DNA of 64,000 bases from Amylostereum areolatum (GCA_012932865.1 SAXG01000109.1:1-64000), one strand, 5' to 3'. Numbered from the stretch's first letter, positions 1 through 11,591 are shown. Numbers and translations: made by a program. Notes: generated by a model not told the origin, from the letters alone.

Positions 1-1700
1 CCGATGGCTCGGGCGAGAAGAGGAGTCCGTGATCAGAGAGGGTAGTCCATGCCGTGATCGGGGAAGTGAGGGGAGCGTTCTTGCGACGGGGACAGTCTCG
101 CGGAGATGGCCCCGCTCGCCGCATTTCCCAGCGTTTCCGCTGCTTCACGGGAATTGCGTCCCACTTCTCTTGCGTCCACGTGGTCGGTTCGCCGCTCCAC
201 GGGTCGAGGATTCTCGGCACTTCCTTCGCTTGGTCGTCCGTCTGATCGTCCACTCTGCCGCCGAACTGTCCGATTCGTTCGTTGACTTGCACCCTGTCTC
301 CCGCGAGCTTGGATTTCCAATTCAGTTGATATCTCCTGGATCTTTTCGCAGTTCCTCATCGCCCGACTTATCGGGGAAGTCGACGTCTCTGATCCGCTTG
401 ATTGATCTTCCATCGGAGTCGATAGATTCATGTTTACGTCGCTGTGGGGTGACTCGGGGATCTTGGGCGATGGGATCACTAGCGTGGTCGGGTGTGGGCG
501 TAGGAAGAGGGTAAGCAGGGGGGTTTCCGTCCAAGGCATGGGACGTTGTCAATAGAAGTTGGAAATGGAGTTGGCGGTCTAGGCACTGCTGGCAGAGAAG
601 AAGGTGCCCAAGGTACTCGTCGAGGATTTTCCGTTGGGAATCTTCGGTGGCTGTCTGGGGTCCGGGGGAGTACGGGGCTCCGATGTGGTTTCCGGGTATG
701 TCGTTTCTAACGACGGGAGGCTGGACCATGGTTAATGTTGTTGAAGCTGGGGATGGGTATGGGTCTTGGTGGAGTAGGAGCGGTGACGGGCCGCGAGGGG
801 CGTTAGGAGGGTACGGGGATCTGGTGAGGGTGGTCGTGATGGGATCGGGTCGAATAGTGGTGCCCGGGAGATGTGATGTCCATGGAAGATAAGGTCGATT
901 CGGGCCTTCTTTCGAAGACATATGGGGAATTCCAGTAGTTTCCATTCGTCTTCGGAGGATTTCTCCTTCGTAGGCGGCACGGAAGGTGTGTTCTTTCCAT
1001 TAAGCCAGTTAACTCTGAGTCCGACTTCAGTAAGGAATCTCCGGAGCTCTGCGACGTTGAGTATAGCTGCTGCGCTAGCTTCCGGAGTCGTCGAAGGAGT
1101 TTGACCTCTCTCTCTCCATCTGGGTCGAGAGCGCTAGGTACCTCGAGTCTACGCTGCAGAAACTCCTCGTCGAGCATTTTGATGTGATTCTGCAAGATGC
1201 TCTGGACGTCTGCCGACTCCTGCTTGAGATAGCTGATCCTTCTCGGCCTGCTCGAGAGCTACTCCGGCTATCATGTGGGCTATCTGACTTTCTAGCATCG
1301 GGGAATCGGGCATTGGGACTTCCGTTGCTCTGGGCAACGGGGATTGCATTAGCACTGTGAGGAATCCAGGCGCTTTAGTTGGGGTTCTTCTGTGTGCTTC
1401 TAAGCGGCTTACCCTTGTTCTTCCGTTCTGGTCCTGACCTAACGGAGGAGATGCCGACTTAATTGCGAGGATAGTTGCGGATCGAGCGATGAAGCAGTCT
1501 CCGCAGAGGGGCGTTCTGTTGAGTTGGTGTACTTTGTGGCAAACGAGGCGGAGGCGGTCGACATTGCTGGGAGTGACGATTGGATTGGTGGAAGAGGTGT
1601 TGGTTGCGTTTGGGGTGGTGGACATTGGTGCTCTGTCTCGTTGAACCCAAGGGGTTTTTAATCCCCTCTCTTTGGCAGTGCATTCGCCTGAATGAGTTTC
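1..1700 (-). other. Unassigned low-complexity ORFs beyond the 3' side of Gypsy copy A
   Basis: Several overlapping minus-strand ORFs of 130-207 codons lie here, rich in Pro, Ser, Thr and Arg. One stretch near 1480-1560 has a C-x2-C pair (CGDC) after a Leu/His-rich segment, and another near 580-640 has CQQC. They follow the chromodomain remnant of copy A on the same strand, so they may be an extra 3' ORF of that element or a neighbouring host gene with introns. I recognise no family and see no LTR here. Frames break several times, so no gene model is offered. Confidence 0.3.
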
Positions 1701-1859
1701 ACCAGTGTTTTACTTTGTCTTGCGTTTCTTCGTCGTGTTGGCCTTCGCTCTTGTTGCGTTACGTGATCTGGTTGAGATCAGTATATTCTTCGTTTGTTCT
1801 CTCTGATTGGCTGTGGTGGCAACCTCGGTGCCTTGGGTTATTCCGGTGGAACTCTCTCG

Positions 1860-4800
1860 TCGCATCTTTTGATCCTTCGAGATATGATGTCTGGTTCCCA
1901 TGTGTTACGGAGTCTGGTAGCCTTTCCATTTTACGAATAATGTAATGGTTCGGAATATCGTTGTCTAGTTTCGAGGTTATTATTGTTTCTAGTTCATAGA
2001 GTTCTCATCGTTTACTAGTTCCGGAGGCGGTTTTTGTAAGCTTCTCCATATTGTTCTTTTCTTTGAACGGGATTAAACGTCCCGCTGAATACCGGATGTA
2101 TTTTCCACTTCGCCGGTAGTTCTAAGCGATAGGTTACTGTCCTATACTTTTCAATTTTGAATGGGCCAAATCGCTTTGGTGTAGTTTAGTTCGGGTATAC
2201 CGTGTTAGATTCTTTCCATCCAACCATACTTGGTCACCCTGTTTGAGTTGATCTCGCAGTGTGAACGTTTGATCATGCTGCATCTTCATTAATTTGGCAG
2301 CTATTTCTAGACTTGCTTCTGCGTTGTCCCATGCGTCCTTAAAGTTCTTTATTTCTTTCTTCGGCTGTCGGTATTCGCGATCGGTTGGTATTGCCGGGTT
2401 GAAAACCGGTTGATACCCGTGTAGAAGTTCAAATGGGAAGCTTTCGTAGCTGAATGTTGTCTTATATTGTGTGCGAATTCCACTTTTGGTAGAAGTTTTC
2501 CCAATTTGTTTGATCTCCGTTGCAGAATGCTCGAAGATATTGTTCTAACTCTTGATTCACTCTTTCTGTTTCGCCGTCTGTCTGGGGATGATACGCTGTG
2601 CTGAGCGACGAGATAACCCCGAGACTTTCGCAGTATGGATTGGAATACTTGGATGCAAATTGGAGGGCCTCTGTCCGATATCATTCTTTTCCATAGTCCA
2701 AATCGTCTGTATACGTGTCGATCAGAAGTCAGCTGTCTCTTCTGCGTTGATCTCTTTAGGCACGGTTGAATACTGCGGTTTTGGTGAACCTGTCGACGAC
2801 TACGTTGATCGAATCGAATCCATTGGAGATCGGAAGATCTGTAATGAATCTGATGTGATTGTTTCCCATGGTCGTTTGGTATTTCCGTAGGTTGTAGTGG
2901 ATGTTTTGCCGGATGCTACATTCTTTGTTGACTGGCATACGGACATCCTTGGACATAGCTTTTTACGAAGGAACTCATTCTTCGGCCACCAAAAGTTTCT
3001 CTGTACCAGTTCTAAGGTTTTCATCTCTCCTGGGTGTCCAATCGTTTGGAGATCATGATGCGATTTCAGTCATACGTCGCAGTTCGAGATTCTGTGGTAC
3101 GTAGATCTTTCCTTCCTGATGATCAGATCGTTCTCGAAGTTCCAATCTTCGATTCCTTTTGCCAGGGTGCGTGGTCCTGATCTTTTGATCGGTCTAGTGC
3201 CGTCCAAACTTCATCGTCTAGGTGTGAGAAGTTTCTTAATTCTTTGAGAAGTTCTTTATCTCCGATTGCTTCAACTGTTCCTCTTCCGGTGCTCTAGCTT
3301 GTGAATATCGAGGGATGGAGTAAGATTCGTTCATCATTATCTGTAATGTCTTCTTTGTGATCTGGTCTCCTAGAAAGTCCTCCGCTTTATTAGTACTTCC
3401 GGTTTGTGTACTAGGTGTAGTCAAAGCGGGACAGATACAAACTCCATCGTGCTTGTCGTCGATTAAGCTTCTGGCGGTTGTGAAGTATTCTAATTTTTAT
3501 GATCTGTCCAATTTCGATCTTGTAGTTCCGCTCCTTCTAGATAATGTCGCCAGTGTTCCAGGGCTTTTACTACTCCTAAAAGTTCCTTGTCGTATATTTC
3601 ATAGTTCTGTTCCGCGGGTGATAGTGATTTGGATAGGTACGCGACCGGGTGCCATCTTTCGGTTTCATCCGGTTGTGATAGAATGGCTCCATATGCGAAG
3701 TCAGAAGCGTCGCTCTCTATACGGAATGGTTTGTTTTCGTCGGGCATGATTAAGACGGGGGACGACGTGAATTCATGTTTTAGTTTTTTGAACGTGTGTT
3801 CACATTCAGTCGTCCAATTCCACTTGTGGTCCTTCTTGGTGAGTTGGAATAGTGGTCTTGCGATCTTGGAATAGTCTTTGATGAAACGTCTATAGAAGTT
3901 TCCAAATCCGAGGAAGGATTGAACTTCTTTTTACTTTCCTCGGTGTGGGCCATTCGGATAGCCCCTGAACTTTGATTGGGTCCATCTGTACCTTGTTGTG
4001 CGTGATTATCACGCCTAGATATTCGACCGATGATTGTTCAAAGAAGCACTTTTCGGGTTTTAGGAACAGATTGTTTCGTTCCAGGATTTGAAGGGCTTCT
4101 TTCATCAGTTTTCGATGTTTGTCGAGTGTTTCCGTGAATATCAATATATCGTCCATGTATACTACTACCTTTCCTGTGTCTATTAATTCCTTGAATAGTG
4201 CGTTCATCATTGCTTGGAATGTTGCGGGTGAGTTGGTTAGTCCGAAGAACATTACCATTGGTTCGAATAGGCCTCTGTTTGTTTTGAATGCAGCTTTCCA
4301 TTGATCTCCTTCTTTGATTCGAACATTGTTGTAGCCCCATCGGAGATCGAGCTTGGAGAAGATTTTGGCGCCTTTTAATTTGTCGATGAGATCTGAGATG
4401 AGAGGAATCGGGTATTCGTTTTTTACTGTGATGGAGTTGAGATAGCGATAGTCCTGTACTGGTCGAAGAGATCCATCTTTCTTTTTGATAAAAAAGAAGG
4501 GTGACGATATCTCTGATTTTGACTCTCGGATGTATCCTTTTCATAGATGTTCATCCACAAATGTGTCCAGTTCTTTTCTCTCCGGTACCGTCATTGGATA
4601 CAGTTTACAATTCCGAGGTTTCCATCCTTCGATTAGATCTATCGCGTGATCCCAAGGTCTACTGATTGGAAAGCGTTCCGACGCTTTCTTTTCGAATACT
4701 TTCTGATATTGTTTGTAGCTGGGTGGAATCATCTCATCGAGTGTCTTCTTCTTCTCTCCTAGGGCCGCTCTTTCTGCGAGTTCTTGCGCCTTAGTTGCTC

Positions 4801-5554
4801 TTACCGTTATCCAGGTACTAGTTTCGTTCATTTCTTCTACAACTGGTATTGTTTCTATGTTAGCCTTCCCATAGAATGTTCTGATTGTCTTGATCTCTAC
4901 GAGGTCGGAATCGAATTCGGGATCTTCTTGTTCTTCAATCGTTGTGTGGTGGTTTGCCTTTTGTTCTTCGAATGATTGTAGAAAGGGTTCGTCCTTTCCT
5001 TGGATGATCATTGTTTTACTCGTAGTGGAGCACGTACCTGGACACATTTGTAGTGTAATCTGTCTCTTTCTCCAATCGATACTAGGATTATGTTTCTTGA
5101 GCCAAGGGGTTCCTAAGATTACTTCGTCTCCTCCCAGGGCTGTGACGAACAGTCCTAGGGTTTCGCGGTGTATTTCTCCGTTGATCCCTTCCATTGTCAT
5201 CGGAAGGTGTACCTTTTGTTTGATCTCTCCCAGAGTGTTCCGAGATCCGTCAACGTTGTATATCGGTATCGGTTTCTTAAGTTAGATCAGATTCATCTTG
5301 TGTTTTCGTACGAAATCTGGATGGATTAGGGTACTGCTTGCTCCGCTATCTAGTAGCGCTTTCGCTGCGGCCTTACGGAACTTTCCATGAAACATAACAG
5401 GTATATGAATTGATGGAGCGTGCGTTGCCCCATCTTGGTATGACCTTATATACACTGTTCTATTTACGTCATCCCCTGTTTCCTGCACAGGAGATTGATT
5501 TGAAAAGTTCATTGTCTGTGTCCTTTCAACAGCCGCGGTTGAAGGACGGTTCAA
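1860..5554 (-). pseudogene. Pol polyprotein of Gypsy copy A (PR-RT-RH-IN-chromodomain), broken
   Basis: Recognisable blocks in order on the minus strand are: aspartic protease LLDSGASSTL (about 5340); the protease/RT linker with LGTPWLKKHNPSIDW (5060-5110); RT with VYMDDIL (4145-4165) and [15 protein letters not shown] (4200-4250); RNase H with ESDASDFAYGAI (3690-3720) and YDKELLGVVKALEHWRHYLEG (3535-3600); integrase pieces with NFWWPKNE and a DRGP fragment (3000-2600); the GPFKI and WKIHPVF segment near 2060-2170; and a chromodomain remnant near 1860-1990. At least seven frame changes or stops separate them. The copy is a fossil. Its role in life was cDNA synthesis and chromatin-targeted integration. 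Confidence 0.85.
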
Positions 5555-5560
5555 AAACCC
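5551..5560 (-). promoter_or_regulatory. Putative -1 ribosomal frameshift site, Gag/Pol of copy A
   Basis: The Gag frame ends GGT TTT TGA. Shifting back one base on the T5 run reads TTT TTG and enters the Pol frame that carries the protease. Copy B has the same T5-stop arrangement (GAT TTT TGA). The position and the match between diverged copies are seen directly; frameshifting itself is inferred. Confidence 0.55.
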
Positions 5561-6864
5561 TGATTGTCTTTGAACATGTTGGCAGTGCGCGCGAACGTTT
5601 CACTGTCCATCTTGTTCACGAGCTTGGTGATTTGATCAATCGGGGATTCTTCTTCTGTTAGATTCGCCGTTCGTGCATTGATCGTCGTTTGGGTACGTTT
5701 CTCTGGGCAGTTCCTGGAGATGTGCCCTGGCTTCCGGCAATAGAAGCATGATCCCGATTTCTGAAGTTCGGTACGTTCTTGCGGGGTAAGGCGTCTGAAG
5801 TTTCGGTTATTGTTTCCGGTCTGAGCAGCTCTGGCGGTGGTAGCATTCCCTTTGTTTCCTCTTCGGAATGGAACGTACGTCTGTGGTTTCTTGTATAGGA
5901 GGGTGAGATCGCTCGTCGGGTTCATTGGTCTCGTATAATGTCGTTGGAATGCTTGGGCTTCTTGCCAGTTATTATCGATGCGTAATGCGAGTTCATACCA
6001 TTCTTCGATGTCGTTCGAGATGTGATCTCTCTTGAGGATCTCGACTACGACATCGTTGCGTAGTCCTCTCTTGAATTGGTTGATCAATGCTTTATGATCG
6101 TAACCGGCTTCCATGGCATAGTCTCTGAAGATCGTGATGTAATCTTTGGTGTCCATAGTGCCTTGTTCCAGGCGCTGTATGTTGAATCTAGCGTCCCTTC
6201 CGGGGTCTATTTCTCCAAAGGTTTCTAAGAAGTGGTCGCGGAACACCGTCCATGGAAGGTATGCTTCTGGATCTAGGCCGCGATCTCGTATCTTATCTAT
6301 TTTTCTTATTAAAAGGGACACCCAATGAAGGGCAGGTCCATCGGTAAGATGCGAGAGTACAAAGGTTATCTTTCGCATATTGGCTTTATACGCGTTGGGA
6401 AATGCTATGAAGCGAAGTACGCATTGTTCGATGAACTTTGCTGCTTTCGCTCGATCTCTTCCGTCGTATATTCCTAGTGCGTTTAGTTTGAATCCTTTGT
6501 CCTTATCATCGGGTTTTGATCCGATTGTGCCTGTTCCTCCTGGTGGGGAATTCCCTGGTGGGTGCTTTGATTCTTTCGGAAGATCCGCGGTCGCTCCTCT
6601 TCCGAAGACGTAGTCTCTGACTTCTTTTCCCTTCTTGTTATCTATTGATCGGTTGGAGAGTGATGGTGATGGTGGTGATAGCGCTCTCCATCTTATTGGG
6701 TCGGTCGTGTCAAATCCTAGGGAGAATTGAGTCTCATGTCTCGGTTTTGCGGGATTGGCTGGTGTTGGAGTTGTAGGCGTCTGGCGCGGTACATTAGTCT
6801 CTCCAGGGGGGACATTGCCAAGTGTGGTGGCGGGGTTGGGTATCGAGGTGGCGGTGTCTCCCAT
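5551..6864 (-). CDS. Gag polyprotein of Gypsy copy A
   Basis: The 437-codon frame from the first ATG encodes a retrotransposon Gag: an acidic/Pro-rich N-terminus, a capsid-like helical core (about residues 125-300) and a CCHC zinc knuckle of the form CFYCRKPGHISRNC near residue 375, which binds RNA in particle assembly. The same frame stays open upstream for about 250 more codons to the primer-binding site without an ATG, so the true start is uncertain. The frame ends in GGT-TTT-TGA, and Pol resumes in the -1 frame over the same T run, as in copy B. No stop interrupts Gag, unlike its Pol. Confidence 0.85.
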   Translation of the reverse strand: MGDTATSIPNPATTLGNVPPGETNVPRQTPTTPTPANPAKPRHETQFSLGFDTTDPIRWRALSPPSPSLSNRSIDNKKGKEVRDYVFGRGATADLPKESKHPPGNSPPGGTGTIGSKPDDKDKGFKLNALGIYDGRDRAKAAKFIEQCVLRFIAFPNAYKANMRKITFVLSHLTDGPALHWVSLLIRKIDKIRDRGLDPEAYLPWTVFRDHFLETFGEIDPGRDARFNIQRLEQGTMDTKDYITIFRDYAMEAGYDHKALINQFKRGLRNDVVVEILKRDHISNDIEEWYELALRIDNNWQEAQAFQRHYTRPMNPTSDLTLLYKKPQTYVPFRRGNKGNATTARAAQTGNNNRNFRRLTPQERTELQKSGSCFYCRKPGHISRNCPEKRTQTTINARTANLTEEESPIDQITKLVNKMDSETFARTANMFKDNQGF

Positions 6865-7615
6865 TGATGCGATGTTTTCGGGTTTTCCGAATAGATTTCC
6901 TTTTCTTCCTCTTGTGGTTCCGAAGATGTCGTCAGGTGATTGGGATCTTGTTGGGTTCTCTGTATGTTTTTTCGTTTCTGCTGCGCTCGATGGGCTGCTT
7001 TCTCGACTTCCTCCGGGATCGGACTTAATTTGGGGGTTTGATATAGTTCTCTTAGGTTCTGGCGCGGTTTCCTCTGGAGGTGGTGCGGCTGTTGCGGATT
7101 CTTGAGGATGCTGGGGTTTGGTTCGAGGGTTCTGTGGTTCGGTTGTCGTATCGGCTGTGTCGGTATCTGGATCAAATTCCCAGTAGTCCTTAATATTCCC
7201 GGTGTAAGGCTTCTTTTCGACCTTTTGTGCGTCCGGGTGTTTCCAGAGTTCTTCTGATGAGAGGGGCCCGATATGAGGTCTTGAATAATCTGGGCGCTTC
7301 CAATGTGAGTTGTCGTAGCTTCCGTCTTTCTTTTCTCTTTTAGATCTATCTTTGAAGTAATCTGCTGCTGGGGGAAGATTGTATCTGTATATGGGTGGGT
7401 TCCACTGATATTCATATGTCCCTTTGCTTTCTTTGGCGGTGAACGCTCCGTTGTAGTAAAAGAGGAGATTGTAGGGATCAAATGTCCAGCGATGATCTTC
7501 TTTTCCGTTGGGGAAGCTTCGACTGCAGTTTGATTGGAGATAAGGGATTTCAAAGTCTGATGGTCTTGTTTCAGCGGGTTGTTCCGCTGACTCCGTGGTG
7601 GGTGTTTCGTTTGAT

Positions 7616-7626
7616 GCTCTGCACCA
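7616..7626 (-). other. Candidate primer-binding site of copy A
   Basis: TGGTGCAGAGC follows the ACA end of the putative LTR after two or three bases. It begins with TGG, as expected for pairing with a CCA-ended tRNA. I cannot name the tRNA. Unlike copy B, no complementary stretch is visible near the predicted transcription start. Confidence 0.35.
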
Positions 7627-7629
7627 AAC

Positions 7630-7995
7630 TGTAGGGTGAGCTAATGTAGAGGAGAGCTCGTTCTAGTGTTAAGGACGGTCCTTATCACGTGACAAGCGGC
7701 TCAGGCTACAGTATTCGTACGTGTGAGAGGTGGGATCAGGTGATCCAGACGTCTCAGTTATACGAAGGTTGAGGTTGATAAGCGAAGCAGTAAGTCTTCT
7801 CGGAAGACTTAGGCGAGCTTTCGACTTAGTTACTTTGAGTTCTCTTTAATAGTTTTAAGAGGAGGTTCTTATTAAGAACAGTCCTGTATTTACAAAGAGA
7901 ACGAGCTGAGGAATAGCTCGTTCGATGAGCCTCCTTTTATAAGGAAGGAGGTCGAGTAAATATGTGTACATTGAGCGACGGTCGCATCAAGTATC
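7630..7995 (-). repeat. Putative 5' LTR of Gypsy copy A
   Basis: The inner end reads CTACA on the minus strand and is followed two or three bases later by a TGGTGCAGAGC primer-binding-site candidate (7616-7626). A TATA-like TTATAAAAGG lies near 7935-7945 on the minus strand, about where an LTR promoter should be. The outer end and a second LTR copy were not found, so the length is a guess. The segment also holds a short hairpin around 7793-7812. Confidence 0.35.
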
Positions 7996-8040
7996 TACGG
8001 GGATGAGACTGTGGCACCATCGTGGCTATGCCGTTGAGAC

Positions 8041-8096
8041 GGTGACGATCTGTGGCACTGTCGTCGGGGTGGTGACGATCTGTGGCACTGTCGTCG
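8041..8096. repeat. 30-bp period tandem duplication
   Basis: A 26-bp unit beginning GGTGACGATCTGTGGCACTG occurs at 8041-8066 and again at 8071-8096. It sits in CGTCGT-rich DNA between the putative LTR of copy A and the truncated DUF6589 gene. Confidence 0.85.
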
Positions 8097-8171
8097 TCGC
8101 GTCGTTGAGACGGTTATGAACTGGGGCACAGTTGTAATCCGTCGTTTAGCGACGTCCTTCCTAATAAGGCA

Positions 8172-10084
8172 ATGGAAAATGAAGTACCTCGGGCAAGTTG
8201 TAACACTTTGCAAAAACTCCATGCTGATTGCCCCCACGAGTATGAACGGTTCGACTGGGCCCTTCCACTCATCCAACTCTGGCATATGGGATGGGCAGAT
8301 CTGGAACGAATTTTGAACACGCATTGGGGGACAGCAAAGCAGGCAGACCTCTCGTCATTTCTATCCATCAATTTTTTGCTTGGAAGGACGGTGAAGGACG
8401 TCAAACGACCCGACTATTACCCCACACTGCATCTGCTTTGTGACACACTTATCGCCGCTGTCCTTGACTGCTGGAGGTAAGCAACCTTCCGCAAAAAGTC
8501 ATATAATTAAAACTGACGGTACCCACCTTAGAATAATCCTCAGCGTTCCAGAGGGATCCAACCTCGCAAAATACCTGGAAGAGCACCCCACAGAGTTTGA
8601 AGATCTCCTCATGAAGGCCTCTACGCTCGTCGCAACGTACATGACAGGCGATGCGAGCGCGCGGGCCACGGAAGGTGGTGACACTGCGTCCGAGTTCTTC
8701 AAGACAGGAAGAGCATGGCCGGGCGCGTTGGAAGGCTTCATAGGTGACTATGTGCTCCACAACTCGATCCTTCGCTTGCGTGACTGCATTCTCCACTACG
8801 AGTTCCAGCATGCCATTGCAGATGGCGATATCGGACGTGTGCGCAATGTGATGGCGGTACGTGCATGGACTCCTGGAAAGCGAGTGGTTAGGTTGATCAT
8901 CTTAACGCGGCTGACCAGGTATGGGTGTTCACCTTCACCGGGTGCGGGAAGAACAAGTACGCAAATGAGCTCCTTGAGCTTGCATGCTTCTTCCTGTTTG
9001 AGTGCTCGGAGGAGCTTCAGAAACTTATACTTGATAACTGGTTGTTGTCAAGAACGACCAACTAAGGAATGCATCCAATAGCCTTCTAAGTCGCGACACA
9101 GGCAGTGGATCAGAGGAAGGGGAAATCAGGGAATAAAGGGAGAACAGTACATTGCACTCTAAGCCGGTAAAGACTAGGAGGAAAGACTAAGGAACTAGAT
9201 ACATGCAGGCCAGCTATATATACTAGGGAGGGGATGTGCACAGACCAAGGGGCACATCAGCGATGCCATCAAAGGGGATTGATCCACAGGTGTGAGATCA
9301 GATAGCGCGAGAAAGCAAGGAAAAAGCGGAGCAAAAGGGCGAACCGTGACAGTTGTGCAACTTACTCGGTGTCGAGGGTCATTGGATGCCCATGGATCTG
9401 CTTCAGGAGAAGAACATCAAACAACTGAAGAAGATGTCCCAAAAGCGGAGTGCTCGCTTCGGGGGATCCTTCTTCAAAGATGTCATCGCGGTCAACATAC
9501 GGGCCTTTATCGAGGCCATCAAGGCCATGAAGACCACGGTCAGGATCGCTCAGCCATCCAAGAAGCACGAAGACGGCTCTGGAAAGACATCAATTAAAGT
9601 ACTGGGAGATCAAATGGAGGAGAAAGACATCCATACATTCCGCCCAGGACGCGATCGTGGCCATAAAGCGCAAGATGACTTTGAAACTGGGTACCTCCGT
9701 TTGGATCAGACGTCGAGGATCGAGGATTTTGTTGCACGTACCCTTCGCGATTTCGGCGTCGTCTACGATGAGGGTGAGGCGGATGAAACAGACTCTGCAC
9801 CTGCCGTTGTCAATATCCTGCCTTCCATCATTGTTGATGGGCACCTTGTGATCGGGGACGACCGAGATGACATCCTGGCGGATGAAGAACCCCATCCTGA
9901 TGGTATGGACGGGGACGACACTGATGGAGAAGTGGACGAGGTGGACGCCGTCGAAGGTGAGACACTGGCCGTTTTGGAGGAGCAGTTTGTCTTGTCGAGG
10001 ATCCGAGACGAAGGCGGAAGCGATACGGAAGGGTACACAAGTTGCGAGTCGGGCGATTTTGAGGCATCCGACGATGAAGATTGA
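8172..10084 (+). pseudogene. DUF6589-family protein, 5'-truncated and interrupted
   Basis: Exon-like segments at about 8172-8476, 8544-8856 and 8919-9065 splice through GT-AG introns of 67 and 62 nt. They match the C-terminal half of the large DUF6589 proteins common in Agaricomycetes, with LWHMGWADLERIL, ADGDIGRVRNVM and a following VFTFTGCGKNKYANELLEL. The frame then meets TAA at 9063. About 290 bp of unrelated-looking DNA follows, before the family sequence resumes near 9353 (GHWMPMDLLQEKNIK) and runs to an acidic tail ending at 10084. The expected N-terminal half is missing, and CGTCGT-type repeats lie where it should be. Function of the family is unknown. I read this as a dead, mobile-element-linked gene. 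Confidence 0.7.
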
Positions 10085-10459
10085 ATGTAGTTAATGTAAG
10101 TGCTATATACATAAGATGGCAATTATATGAATATACTAAATTGAAGTGTTAGGCTGCCTTGCGTGGGCGTCGAGGGCTCGGGGAGAAGGGAGTGTTTTCT
10201 TTGCGCCACCGCGTCGGCATCGTAGGTGGCGAGTGGCTCGAAAAGACAGCGATGGGAAAGTTCTATATATTGAATGGTCAGCGTATCACAAATACATGAC
10301 CTGTTAACAACTCACAGTGTTGGAGGGACTCAACCGGCGATGTTTGTGTGAACGTGGTGAGATGTCGATCGTTCCACCGTCGTCCGGGCGGTGCTTTGGC
10401 GGGGAGGTGGGGGGCGCTTTGGCGGATGTGCCGGGGGTGTCAGGACCTAGGGGTTTTTG
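10085..10459. other. Intergenic, nothing recognised
   Basis: About 370 bp between the DUF6589 tail and the next ORF. It includes a G-rich run of GGCGG/GGGG motifs around 10390-10440. I see no gene or repeat pair in it. Confidence 0.5.
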
Positions 10460-11137
10460 TTAGTATGTAACGACGACACCAGAGAACGAATGGAACGCAC
10501 CAGGAGGCCACGGTCCATGCAACTTGAGCCTTCGACCGGCCAACCCATTCTCCTCCACATATTGCAACCACTTGGAAGCCTCTTGCGCATCCAGCATTGC
10601 CTGCCTTTCTGCTGCTTCCCTCTCCTGCTTGGCTCGTTGCATTGCGTTCGCCTTCGCCTTCGACACTTCGTGTCACTCCTTCACGGCCGACCGCATCTCC
10701 TGATGGATCTTCCCTACGGCTGCCCAGAGCTCATCCCCGCACATCGCCCAGTAGCGCCACTTCGGCATGCATGTTGCGAGGACGTCCTTGCTGATGACGA
10801 GGTGAAAGTCCTTTGTCACCTGCGTTGCTCGCGCCTCGGAGAAGAAACATTCGGGTGTGATGCAGAGATCATCTGCATTTGGTGAGGATCTTCGTATCTT
10901 GTGGGCCGTGTTCTTGACGAGCATGGTCGCTGTCTTGCGCTCCTTCGAGGTGAGTACCTCCCATCTTGCTATCTTGGGTGCGGGTGCAGTTGGTGTTGCA
11001 GCAGATGGAAGTGGGGATGGTGGAAGTAGGGGAAGGGGGCGTGGGTCCGGAGGCGTGTCGGGGCAGCAGGAGCTGCATCGGCCACAATCATGGTCGACGC
11101 GGGGATTTCCAAAGATGATGTTCATCTGACGGACCAA
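10460..11137 (-). pseudogene. Hypothetical protein fragment with an internal stop
   Basis: Two minus-strand pieces (10673-11137 and 10460-10666) join in one frame across a single TGA at about 10671-10673. The N-terminal part has a Cys cluster (C-x2-C-x2-CC) and a Pro-rich linker. The rest is helical and charged, with a Lys/Arg/Glu-rich coiled stretch (SKAKANAMQRAKQER) and a terminus ending GAFHSFSGVVVTY. I know no function for it. It sits only 19 bp from the 5' LTR of copy B, so it may be a gene fragment into which the element inserted. Confidence 0.45.
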
Positions 11138-11156
11138 GCACTGTCCAAGGGCGTGG

Positions 11157-11579
11157 TGTCACGGATCGCTCCATTTCTTTCTTCGTTTGCAGACCTTGTA
11201 CACGCGACGTGTCACGACACATGACTTTCCTTCGCATCACATGCTCCAACGACGTCACTGCCCGGACTTCCGAACGGTGTTCCGCATCCTTATCTATGAC
11301 ATCATTGCTCCGGACTCCCGCCCTCCTCCCCATGACTCCTTTCTTATTGTTCCCCCCGCTCGCACCACTATCGCATCGCATCGCACCATCGTTCCCACTT
11401 GTATATAAGGACAGTATCCCTTTTCCCTTTTCCTCAGACTGTCCATCTCGTCATACGGTACTGTAGCGCACGTTGCACTACCCTAGGCCTGACACTCTCG
11501 AATCTATCTGTTCTCTCTTGCTCCTCCCATCGTTGCGACTTAGGCGGTTCCATCGGTCTCATAAACTGCGTTTCTGACA
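11157..11579 (+). repeat. 5' LTR of chromovirus copy B
   Basis: Begins TGTCACGGATCG and ends GTTTCTGACA, matching 17834-18253 nearly end to end. It contains TATATAA at 11402-11408 and, about 30 bp further on, the AGACTGTCCA that pairs with the primer-binding site. Confidence 0.95.
11402..11408 (+). promoter_or_regulatory. LTR TATA box
   Basis: TATATAA in the 5' LTR, conserved in the 3' LTR. RNA starting 25-35 bp downstream would begin at or next to AGACTGTCCA (11436-11445). Confidence 0.65.
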
Positions 11580-11581
11580 CC

Positions 11582-11591
11582 TGGACAGTCT
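11582..11591 (+). other. Primer-binding site, complementary to the element's own RNA 5' end
   Basis: TGGACAGTCT lies two bases after the LTR. It is the exact reverse complement of AGACTGTCCA at 11436-11445, located where LTR transcription should start. This is the geometry of Tf1-type self-priming, where the RNA folds back and its own 5' end is cut and used as the minus-strand primer. A tRNA primer is the alternative, but I could not match one. Confidence 0.65.

Larger units (their letters stand above)
1860..7630 (-). mobile_element. Ty3/Gypsy chromovirus copy A, internal region, degraded
   Basis: Read on the minus strand the order is Gag, protease, reverse transcriptase, RNase H, integrase and chromodomain remnant, which is the Ty3/Gypsy order with the chromovirus signature. 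Gag is open, but Pol is broken by many frameshifts and stops, so the copy cannot make its own enzymes. It is clearly diverged from copy B at 11-18 kb, although their motifs align. The 5' LTR is probably the stretch just above 7630. No 3' LTR copy is visible within the window, so the left boundary is not defined. Confidence 0.85.

Noticed and set aside
7996..8160. 3' continuation of the copy A LTR into the CGTCGT-rich repeats
   Set aside because: No second LTR copy is available to confirm it and the composition changes sharply after about 7995.
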